Shown here in pieces: positions 1 to 7,558 of a stretch of DNA of 7,558 nucleotides. Made by a program: the position numbers and the translations under genes. Under the pieces are notes generated by a model that saw nothing but the letters and a program-made list of their open reading frames with translations, was not told where the DNA came from and made no database searches. This DNA comes from Planctomycetota bacterium (lineage in GTDB: Bacteria > Planctomycetota > UBA1135 > GCA-002686595). The number at the start of each line of letters is the position of its first letter. Position 1 is the first letter of the stretch. The stretch lies in assembly GCA_011524785.1 (NCBI GenBank), contig WTJQ01000618.1:1-7558 (forward strand), given 5' to 3'.

Positions 1-2399
<2,399 letters not shown>

Positions 2400-2471
2400 G
2401 GCAGGAGATCCGTTGGAGCGGATGCAGCGGCGGGGGATCGCCGCCAACCGAAGCTAGCTGTCTTCTGGACG

Positions 2472-2492
2472 CTGTGTTCGGAAACTGTGTTC
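2472..2492. promoter_or_regulatory. Direct repeat CTGTGTTC x2, possible operator
   Basis: CTGTGTTC occurs at 2472-2479 and again at 2485-2492, 13 bases apart start to start, in a locally less G+C-rich patch upstream of the protease gene. Direct repeats of this kind can be regulator sites. Two 8-base copies in a region of this size could also arise by chance. Confidence 0.25.
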
Positions 2493-2565
2493 CCTGCAGG
2501 GCCCGGGAGGGCTGATCAGTCGTTCAGGAGCGGCAGCCTGCGGCGAACTTGACCTCCTTCCGACC

Positions 2566-2594
2566 TGTGGCTTCTCGATGACCAGGAAGCCGCA
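2566..2594. other. Hairpin in divergent intergenic region
   Basis: TGTGGCTTC at 2566-2574 pairs with GAAGCCGCA at 2586-2594 around an 11-base loop. This gives nine pairs, one of them G-T. There is no T tract, so it is not an obvious terminator. It could lie in the 5' leader of the protease transcript. Confidence 0.4.
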
Positions 2595-2656
2595 ATGATG
2601 CCTGGGGGCCGCTGCCCAACGCTGCGGGCTCCATGCACCCGGGAGAGGGGTGCGGG

Positions 2657-2740
2657 CGTCTCGGACCCCGACCGGGTCGTGACCTGGTTGCCCGGTGGAC
2701 CTCCCACCAGGAGCACGCTTCAGGCCATGGGTCCGAGACG
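2657..2740. other. 12-bp perfect inverted repeat enclosing 60 nt, possible structured RNA
   Basis: CGTCTCGGACCC at 2657-2668 is the exact reverse complement of 2729-2740. The enclosed 60 bases hold alternative smaller stems: ACCGGG/CCCGGT (2671-2676 with 2691-2696), CCTGGT/ACCAGG (2683-2688 with 2706-2711) and GGTGG/CCACC (2694-2698 with 2704-2708). A long closing stem with inner helices is what a structured RNA would show. It matches no RNA family that I recognise, and the strand is undetermined. Confidence 0.4.
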
Positions 2741-2839
2741 ATCCCGCTGCGCTGCACCGGGCTCTTCCGGCAGTTGCGTGGACCCGTGTTCCGGTGCGCA
2801 ACCGGGACTCGAGCCCACCTGCTGGCGAGCACTGGAGGA

Positions 2840-2889
2840 TCGTCCCCGGAGAGCGGTCCGCATGGCGGTCCGGACCGTGCCGGGGACGA
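2840..2889. other. Long hairpin, 10 bp plus 7 bp stems
   Basis: The outer stem TCGTCCCCGG (2840-2849) pairs perfectly with 2880-2889. After a small internal loop (AGA opposite G) and one G-T pair, CGGTCCG (2854-2860) pairs with CGGACCG (2871-2877), leaving a 10-base loop. It is the strongest simple hairpin I found. It has no trailing T run and lies upstream of a divergent gene, so a terminator is not the natural reading. A 5' leader element, a small RNA or a protein-binding site are all possible. Confidence 0.55.
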
Positions 2890-2939
2890 GGAGGGGCTGG
2901 CGCATGGCTTCGACCGTACTTCACCACCTGAACGCCCGG

Positions 2940-2945
2940 TATAGC
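2940..2945 (+). promoter_or_regulatory. Weak candidate -10 box for the SOUL-CIA30 gene
   Basis: TATAGC is the only clearly AT-rich hexamer in the 130 bases before the ATG at 3030. No matching -35 box lies 16-18 bases upstream. If used, it would give a leader of roughly 80 bases. Confidence 0.15.
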
Positions 2946-3029
2946 CAATCGCAGCGGGTCCACGTCCGGGACACGCACACCTCGACGTCGCATTGCATCC
3001 TCCCTTGGCGGCCCTGCGAACTCCTTCGC

Positions 3030-4352
3030 ATGCTCCCGACCCTCCTGGCCCTCACGGCACCCCTGCTCACGTCCGACTCCGCCAGCCCGCTGCGGCTCGA
3101 GGCCGCCGCTCTCCTGGGTGAGGCGCGCTCCCTCGCCACCGAGGTCCGGGAGTCCGGTGCGACCGGCCTGACGGCCCTGGTCGCTGGGGCTCGCGCCAGC
3201 GCCGCCCAGCTCGAGGGCACGCGCTCGGGGCAGCGCCTCGTCGACGCCGTGGAGGCTGCGCGGTGGGCTGGACTGGCGGACCCCGCGGGGGCCGCCCGAC
3301 AGCTCGAGGCCGTGCTCGCCGAGGTCGAGGGGGACCTGCGCTTCGAGCCCTACATCGAGGCCGAGCTCCCGGTGGGCTTCCCCGCCCCGACCCCGGTCGG
3401 CGAGATCGAGGTCAAGGCCTATCCCGTCTACCGCATGGCGCGGACCGACATGTCCGGCGGCGCCTTCTGGAAGCTCTTCAACCACATCAAGAAGAACGAG
3501 ATCGCCATGACGGCGCCCGTCGAGATGACGTGGACGAGCACCGAGGAGGGCATGCGTGAGGTCGACATGGCGTTCCTCTACGGCAACGTGGACCTCGGGC
3601 CGGTTGGCAGCGACGGCGCCGTCGAGGTCGTCGACGCGGAGCCCGGGCTCGTGGTCAGCCTCGGCTGCCGCGGCGAGGCGACGCGCACCGCCGTCAACGC
3701 CGCCTACGACGAGCTCCTCGCCTGGCTGGCGCTCCAGGGTGAGCTGGAGATCACCGGGCCCATGCGCGGCATGGCCTACAACAGCCCCATGGTCCCGCGG
3801 AGCCGCAAGTACTTCGAGGTCCAGGTCCCCGTGACGCGCCTCGAGGAGGCCCCCCTGCCCATGCAAGCGCTGCTCGATCCCACCTCCGCGGCCGAGGCCG
3901 GCCAGTGGCAGGTCGTCAACGACACCGTGATGGGCGGCCGCTCCAGCAGCGGGATGCGCTCCGGGAGCGAGGGCCTCGTCTTCGCGGGGGACCTCTCCCT
4001 CGAGAACAACGGCGGGTTCGCCTCCGTGCGGCGTCCGATGCCGGACGGGCTCCCCGAGGGAGCAGATCGCTTCGTCGTGCGGGTCCGCGGCGATGGCAAC
4101 ACCTACAAGCTGCGGGCGCGGACGAACGGCCGCTTCGACGGCGTGAGCTATGAGCGCTCGTTCGAGACCACTGCCGGCGAGGTGATCGAGGTCGAGCTGC
4201 CCCTGGCGGAGTTCCGCCCTGTCTTCCGTGGGCGCACCGTTCCCGGGCAGCCGGAGCTCGCTGCCGCCGCCGTGCGTCAGCTCGGGCTGCTGATCAGCGA
4301 CAAGCAGGAGGGCTCGTTCGCCCTCGAGGTCCTCGCGCTCGGCGTGCGCTGA
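3030..4352 (+). CDS. Exported SOUL/HBP heme-binding-like and CIA30 domain fusion protein
   Basis: The 440-residue product has three parts. Residues 1-19 form a short hydrophobic export signal (MLPTLLALTAPLLTSDSAS), followed by an Ala/Leu/Glu-rich, probably helical stretch to about residue 120. A SOUL/HBP domain spans about 125-270 (IEVKAYPVYRMARTDM, then FWKLFNHIKKNEIAMTAPVE with MTAPVE at 160-165, and a terminal YFEVQVPV). A CIA30 domain spans about 290-440, with Trp293, VNDTVMGGRSSSG, LSLENNGGFASVR, GDGNTYKLRART, FRPVFRGR and LGLLISDKQEGSFALEVL. Known SOUL/HBP proteins bind heme or porphyrins. CIA30 is the domain of the mitochondrial complex I assembly factor NDUFAF1 and has a galactose-binding-like fold. 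An exported tetrapyrrole-binding or assembly/chaperone role is inference. The frame is open back to 2595, but ATG 3030 is chosen because the signal peptide begins there. No Shine-Dalgarno is visible. The next gene starts 58 bases downstream on the same strand. Confidence 0.9.
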   Translation: MLPTLLALTAPLLTSDSASPLRLEAAALLGEARSLATEVRESGATGLTALVAGARASAAQLEGTRSGQRLVDAVEAARWAGLADPAGAARQLEAVLAEVEGDLRFEPYIEAELPVGFPAPTPVGEIEVKAYPVYRMARTDMSGGAFWKLFNHIKKNEIAMTAPVEMTWTSTEEGMREVDMAFLYGNVDLGPVGSDGAVEVVDAEPGLVVSLGCRGEATRTAVNAAYDELLAWLALQGELEITGPMRGMAYNSPMVPRSRKYFEVQVPVTRLEEAPLPMQALLDPTSAAEAGQWQVVNDTVMGGRSSSGMRSGSEGLVFAGDLSLENNGGFASVRRPMPDGLPEGADRFVVRVRGDGNTYKLRARTNGRFDGVSYERSFETTAGEVIEVELPLAEFRPVFRGRTVPGQPELAAAAVRQLGLLISDKQEGSFALEVLALGVR

Positions 4353-4357
4353 CGCTG

Positions 4358-4371
4358 CCCGGATCGCCGGG
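4358..4371. other. Small hairpin between SOUL-CIA30 and glycosidase genes
   Basis: CCCGG, the loop ATCG and CCGGG form a 5-bp stem just after the SOUL-CIA30 stop codon; the 8-base palindrome TCGCGCGA follows at 4372-4379. With no T tract it is at best a weak terminator or a processing or pausing site. Confidence 0.25.
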
Positions 4372-4397
4372 TCGCGCGACGGATCGACGTCACCCCC

Positions 4398-4403
4398 TAG
4401 GAT
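4398..4403 (+). promoter_or_regulatory. TAGGAT motif: -10 box of a leaderless promoter or Shine-Dalgarno
   Basis: TAGGAT ends seven bases before the ATG at 4411. That is the spacing of a -10 box whose transcript would begin at or near the start codon. The embedded AGGA (4399-4402) is also correctly placed for a Shine-Dalgarno. No -35 box is recognisable. A similar motif precedes the sulfatase gene. Confidence 0.4.
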
Positions 4404-4410
4404 CGGCAGC

Positions 4411-7278
4411 ATGCTGCTGCCGCTCCTGTCCCTGCTGGCCCTGCAGGACCCGTCCGCGGTCCTCCCTCCCGAGCCGTCCCCGTCCCCGGGTCCCGACTGG
4501 CTGCTCGACGCGGCACCCTTCGAGGCGGGCCTCTACGCCTCCCCTGACGGGCGCGGCGTCGTCCTCAGCAACGGCCTCGTGCGGCGTGAGGTGCGCGTGG
4601 TCGACGGGGCCGCGACGGTGGCTCTGGAGCGGTTGGCTCCCCGCGCCGCCGTGTTGCGGTCCGTGCGCCCGGAGGCGCGCCTGGTCCTCGACGGCAGCGA
4701 GTACGCGGTGGGCGGTCTGGTCGGCCAGCGCAACCACGCCTTCCTCACGCCGGAGATGCAGGCTCAGCTGCGCCCCGATCCCCGGGCGCTGCAGCTGGTC
4801 GGATGGGAGCAGGTCCCCGTGGAGGAGCCCTTCGGCTGGGGCCGCCCTCGCCACCACCGCGAGGACTCCTCCTGGCCGCCCGCGGGCATCGGCCTGCGCC
4901 TCGACTTCGCCTTCGATGCGGAGGCCCTCCTCGAGGACGGGCTCGAGCAGCGCAGCGGTCTCATGGACAGCGACCAGGGCCGCGCCGCCCTCCTCGAAGG
5001 GGACTTCGCCACCTCCCAAGCCGACTGGACCGTGCTCACGCCGCCGGACGCCCTGGAGATCCAGTTCGAGGGGGAGGGCAAGTGGGGCGAGCTGCATGCG
5101 CCGGCCAACGCGCACTGCGCCGCCGAGCGGGCGCTGCCTGACGGCGTCGCCGTGGTCGAGGTGACGCTGGACGCGGGCACCGACCGGGGTGCCAGCTGGG
5201 GGCCGGGCCTCGCGCTCGTGCTCTCCGACCGGACCCTCAAGTTCAACCTGCGCCCCGCGGGCGGGGGCTACGACGGCTCGCCCCGGTTCGGCGGCTTCGA
5301 TGGCTCTCGCGAGCTGGATCGTCTCGGCGGCCGTGAGAAGGTGTCGATCGATGCTCCCTGGACGCTGCGTCTGCGCCGCTCCGGGACGCGCTGGCACTAC
5401 GAGGTCCGGCAGGCCGGCAGTCCCTGGCGCACGCTGCACGCGGTGGACGTCGGCTCGGACGCCCCGCCCCGGCTCCTGCGCGTGGGCAAGCTCGACCCGA
5501 GTGGGGAGGCGCGCTCGTATGCCGAGCCGGGCGAGGAGGGTCGGTCCCGCATCCTCGACGTGCGGGCCTTCGGGGAGCTCGAGGGTCCTGCGCTCGAGGA
5601 GCTGGCGTCGCGCGTGCGCGACCTGGAGCAGGTGCGCGTGAGCGTCCACCACGAGCTCTACGACGGGCTGCCCTGCGTCGTGAAGTGGCTGACCGTCCAC
5701 AACGGCAGCGCGCGCACCATCGTCGTCGATCGGTTCACGAGCGAGATCCTCGCCGCGGTGGAGGGCGAGAGCCGCGTCGAGACGCGCGAGGGCGTGGCGA
5801 TCCGCACTCCGAACGTGTGGGTGGAGACCGACTACGCGACCGGGGGCGCGAACGAGAACGGCCAGCGCTGGTCGGTGCACTGGCGGACCGATCCGCTCTT
5901 CGACACGCAGGTGAACTACCTGCGCCAGACGCCCTGCCTCCTGGAGTGCGAGCCGAGCGTGGGGCCCGCCCAGGACGTGGCCCCGGGGGAGACCTTCCGG
6001 AGCTTCCGGTCCTTCGTCCTCGTGCACGACAGCGAGGACCGTGCCCGCAACGGGCTGGCGCGCTGCCGCATGTACCGGACCATCGCGCCCTGGGTGACCG
6101 AGAACCCGCTGATGATGCACGTGCGCTTCGCGGACGAGGAGAGCGTCCGACGTGCGATCGACCAGTGCGCGGAGGTGGGCTTCGAGATGGTGATCCTCAC
6201 CTTCGGGAGCGGGTTCAACATCGAGGACGACAGTCCGGAGTACCTCGCGCGCATGCGTGGCTACGCGGACTACGCCCGGTCCAAGGGGGTCGAGATCGGC
6301 GGCTACTCGCTCCTCTCGTCCCGCAGCGTGGGGGGCGGCAACGACGTCGTCTCGCCCCCGGGCGAGCGGCCGACGCACGGCTCCTGCCCCGCCCTCACCA
6401 GCCCCTGGGGCCAGGAGTACTACCGCAAGCTCTACCGCTTCTTCCCGGAGACGGGCTTCAGCCTGCTCGAGCACGACGGCCCCTATCCCGGCGACTTCGA
6501 CATCACCGCGCGCCCGCCCCTGCAGAAGGGCTACGAGGACTCGCAGTGGGCGCAGTTCTGGATCGCGGCCGATCACTATCGCTGGTGCCGGGAGCAGGGC
6601 ATCTACACCAACACGCCCGACTGGTACCACCTCAACGGCTCGACGAAGTCGGCGATGGGGTACCGCGAGGTGAACTGGTCGCTGCCCCGCGCGGACCAGG
6701 TGCTCCACACGCGGCAGAACATCTTCGACGGCACCTGGACCAAGACGCCGACCATGGGGTGGATGTTCGTGCCGCTGACCCAGTACCACGGGGGAGGCGC
6801 CGCGGCCACCGTCGAGCCGCTCCACGAACACCGCGACCACTACCGGCGCATGCTCTCCAGCAACCTCGGGGCCGGGGTGCAGGCCTGCTATCGCGGCCCG
6901 CGGCTCTTCGATACCCCGGAGACCCAGGCGGTGGTCGCCCGCGAGGTGGCCTGGTTCAAGGCGCACCGCGCGATCCTGGAGGCCGACATCGACCACGGGG
7001 CCAGCCGCCGGGCGGACGGGCGTGACCTGGACTGGATGCTCCACGTCGACCCGAAGCTCGACACGCCGGGGATGCTGGTGGTCTGGAATCCCATGGAGCG
7101 TCCCGTCGAGAGACGGCTCGAGCTCGACCTGACGTACACCGGCCTCCGCGGGTCCTGTGTGGCCGCGTCGGAGGGGGGGGAGCGGACCGAGCTCACCGTG
7201 GACGAGCGTGGCCGGGTCGTGCTCATGATCGAGGTTCCTGCCGGCGGCCGGACCTCCGTCGTGTTCCATCGCCCGTGA
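4411..7278 (+). CDS. Exported glycoside hydrolase-like protein, clan GH-D-like TIM barrel with inserted concanavalin-like domain
   Basis: The product is 955 residues. A short signal peptide (MLLPLLSLLALQ) and a Pro/Ser-rich linker precede a beta-sandwich (from about residue 45: VVLSNGLVRREVRVV, VRPEARLVLDGSEYAVGGL). This sandwich resumes at about 404 (VRVSVHHELYDGLPCVVKWL) in the style of GH36-like N-terminal domains. Between the halves, about 190-395 forms an extra beta-rich domain (DWTVLTPPDALEIQF, WTLRLRRSGTRWHYEVRQ) like LamG/concanavalin modules. The TIM barrel starts near residue 564 and contains GFSLLEHDGPYPGDFD (Glu687, Asp689), TNTPDWYHLNG (Asp737), YREVNWSLPR (Glu753), IFDGTWTKTP (Asp773) and QYHGGG. 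A C-terminal beta-domain follows from about 870. Asp689 lies where clan GH-D enzymes carry the nucleophile (compare the LKYDN type of motif). Release of terminal sugars from a polysaccharide is therefore inferred, but the linkage cannot be read. The sulfatase downstream suggests a sulfated glycan. Confidence 0.93.
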   Translation: MLLPLLSLLALQDPSAVLPPEPSPSPGPDWLLDAAPFEAGLYASPDGRGVVLSNGLVRREVRVVDGAATVALERLAPRAAVLRSVRPEARLVLDGSEYAVGGLVGQRNHAFLTPEMQAQLRPDPRALQLVGWEQVPVEEPFGWGRPRHHREDSSWPPAGIGLRLDFAFDAEALLEDGLEQRSGLMDSDQGRAALLEGDFATSQADWTVLTPPDALEIQFEGEGKWGELHAPANAHCAAERALPDGVAVVEVTLDAGTDRGASWGPGLALVLSDRTLKFNLRPAGGGYDGSPRFGGFDGSRELDRLGGREKVSIDAPWTLRLRRSGTRWHYEVRQAGSPWRTLHAVDVGSDAPPRLLRVGKLDPSGEARSYAEPGEEGRSRILDVRAFGELEGPALEELASRVRDLEQVRVSVHHELYDGLPCVVKWLTVHNGSARTIVVDRFTSEILAAVEGESRVETREGVAIRTPNVWVETDYATGGANENGQRWSVHWRTDPLFDTQVNYLRQTPCLLECEPSVGPAQDVAPGETFRSFRSFVLVHDSEDRARNGLARCRMYRTIAPWVTENPLMMHVRFADEESVRRAIDQCAEVGFEMVILTFGSGFNIEDDSPEYLARMRGYADYARSKGVEIGGYSLLSSRSVGGGNDVVSPPGERPTHGSCPALTSPWGQEYYRKLYRFFPETGFSLLEHDGPYPGDFDITARPPLQKGYEDSQWAQFWIAADHYRWCREQGIYTNTPDWYHLNGSTKSAMGYREVNWSLPRADQVLHTRQNIFDGTWTKTPTMGWMFVPLTQYHGGGAAATVEPLHEHRDHYRRMLSSNLGAGVQACYRGPRLFDTPETQAVVAREVAWFKAHRAILEADIDHGASRRADGRDLDWMLHVDPKLDTPGMLVVWNPMERPVERRLELDLTYTGLRGSCVAASEGGERTELTVDERGRVVLMIEVPAGGRTSVVFHRP

Positions 7279-7288
7279 GTTGGTGCCA

Positions 7289-7327
7289 GCCCGTGTCCCG
7301 GAGGCCCCGGTGGGGGACGGTGCGGGC
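7289..7327. terminator. Possible hairpin terminator after the glycosidase gene
   Basis: GCCCG (7289-7293) pairs with CGGGC (7323-7327) and GTCCC (7295-7299) pairs with GGGAC (7314-7318), with a small asymmetric internal loop. CCCC/GGGG (7305-7308 with 7312-7315) is an alternative inner stem. It begins 10 bases after the stop codon, but no T tract follows, so an intrinsic terminator is only a weak suggestion. Confidence 0.25.
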
Positions 7328-7346
7328 TCCGGGGCGCCGCTCGGGG

Positions 7347-7352
7347 TAAGGT
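7347..7352 (+). promoter_or_regulatory. TAAGGT motif: -10 box of a leaderless promoter or Shine-Dalgarno
   Basis: TAAGGT ends six bases before the ATG at 7359, almost the same arrangement as TAGGAT before 4411. The sequence after it is also alike (TCGGC in both). AAGG at 7348-7351 could instead act as a Shine-Dalgarno with a 7-base spacer. Confidence 0.4.
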
Positions 7353-7358
7353 TCGGCC

Positions 7359-7558
7359 ATGGGCCATGCCCTGCTGACGAGCGAATGGACGCCGGGACGC
7401 CTGCGCTCCCGGTCTGAGGTCCCCGTAGCCCTGGCGCTCCTGCTCCTCGGGAGCGGCTGCGCGGGTGAGGGGGAGGGACCCGGGGGCGCGGAGTCCTCGG
7501 GAGCCACGCGTCCTGAGCTCGACGCTCCTCCCAACGTCGTCCTGATCTCCCTCGACAC
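7359..7558 (+). CDS. Probable lipoprotein sulfatase, N-terminal 66 codons only
   Basis: The frame is open from ATG 7359 to the right edge. The first 20 residues include three arginines, then comes a hydrophobic core (VPVALALLLL) and GSGC, with Cys34 as a possible lipidation site. Gly at position -3 makes this lipobox imperfect. A Gly/Glu/Ser-rich linker leads to APPNVVLISLD at 56-66, with a Thr codon begun at the edge. PNVVLISLDT is the usual opening strand of the sulfatase/alkaline phosphatase-like fold, and its Asp normally binds the active-site calcium. The Cys/Ser-x-Pro-x-Arg formylglycine motif lies beyond the window, so catalytic competence cannot be judged. The gene starts 80 bases after the glycosidase-like gene on the same strand. 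A second ATG at 7366, in a tandem GGCCATG repeat, is out of frame and stops after three codons, so 7359 is the start. Confidence 0.8.
   Translation, partial: MGHALLTSEWTPGRLRSRSEVPVALALLLLGSGCAGEGEGPGGAESSGATRPELDAPPNVVLISLD

Larger units (their letters stand above)
2400..3029. other. Divergent intergenic region, no convincing gene, rich in inverted repeats
   Basis: This stretch of 630 bases lies between the divergent protease and SOUL-CIA30 starts. Open frames exist on both strands, as expected at this G+C, but none gives a recognisable protein or a good start signal. It should contain the promoters of both flanking genes. Besides the structures listed separately, a small hairpin is visible at 2635-2653 (GCACCC, seven-base loop, GGGTGC) and an overlapping 12-bp palindrome at 2866-2877. 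The density of stems raises the possibility of a structured leader or small RNA. Confidence 0.7.

Noticed and set aside
2524..2832. Minus-strand frame upstream of the protease, ending in GRKEVKFAAGCRS, faintly like the tail of HU-type proteins, with AAGGAGGT nearby
   Set aside because: The likeness covers about ten residues with no HU core before it, and no start codon is suitably placed after the AAGGAGGT.
2595..3029. N-terminal extension of the SOUL-CIA30 frame to an upstream ATG
   Set aside because: The extra 145 codons have no recognisable domain, overlap the hairpin region, and would bury the signal peptide that begins at 3030.
2454..4412. A 652-codon open frame on the minus strand across the SOUL-CIA30 gene and the intergenic region
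   Set aside because: The opposite strand encodes two conserved domains over most of this span. The minus product is compositionally biased and matches nothing I recognise.
4390..7269. A 959-codon open frame on the minus strand, opposite the glycosidase-like gene
   Set aside because: It is nearly coextensive with the plus-strand gene. Its product is a composition-driven run of Arg, Gly, Ala, Val and His with no motif, typical of antisense frames in high-G+C DNA. The plus-strand product has clear domain motifs.

Overview
The window is about 70% G+C and carries four genes. All four products begin with an export signal, so every protein here acts outside the cytoplasm. The long exported multidomain proteins with oligoglycine linkers, the weak or absent Shine-Dalgarno signals and the sulfatase next to a large glycosidase-like gene suggest a high-GC Planctomycetota chromosome. 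Myxococcota is a second possibility. This placement is inference from style; there is no rRNA or marker gene.

Layout: (1) 1-2399, minus strand: a secreted subtilisin-family (S8) protease with a complete catalytic tetrad, then FN3 domain, jelly-roll domain and a second FN3 domain joined by runs of 7-8 glycines. Its C-terminus lies beyond the left edge. (2) 2400-3029: a 630-base divergent intergenic region with no convincing gene but several strong inverted repeats. The best is a 50-nt hairpin at 2840-2889; a 12-bp perfect stem encloses 60 nt at 2657-2740. (3) 3030-4352, plus strand: an exported protein joining a SOUL/HBP heme-binding-type domain to a CIA30 domain. (4) 4411-7278, plus strand: a 955-residue exported glycosidase-like protein with a clan GH-D-like TIM barrel, whose N-terminal beta-sandwich is split by a concanavalin-like insertion. 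(5) 7359 to the right edge, plus strand: the first 66 codons of a probable lipoprotein sulfatase.

The three plus-strand genes have gaps of 58 and 80 bases and could be co-transcribed. However, the two downstream genes each have a TAnnnT/AGG motif 6-7 bases before the start codon, which may be separate promoters or ribosome sites. The glycosidase-like enzyme and sulfatase fit work on a sulfated polysaccharide. The protease and the SOUL-CIA30 protein have no evident link to that job. No CRISPR array, tRNA, rRNA, insertion sequence or integrase was seen.
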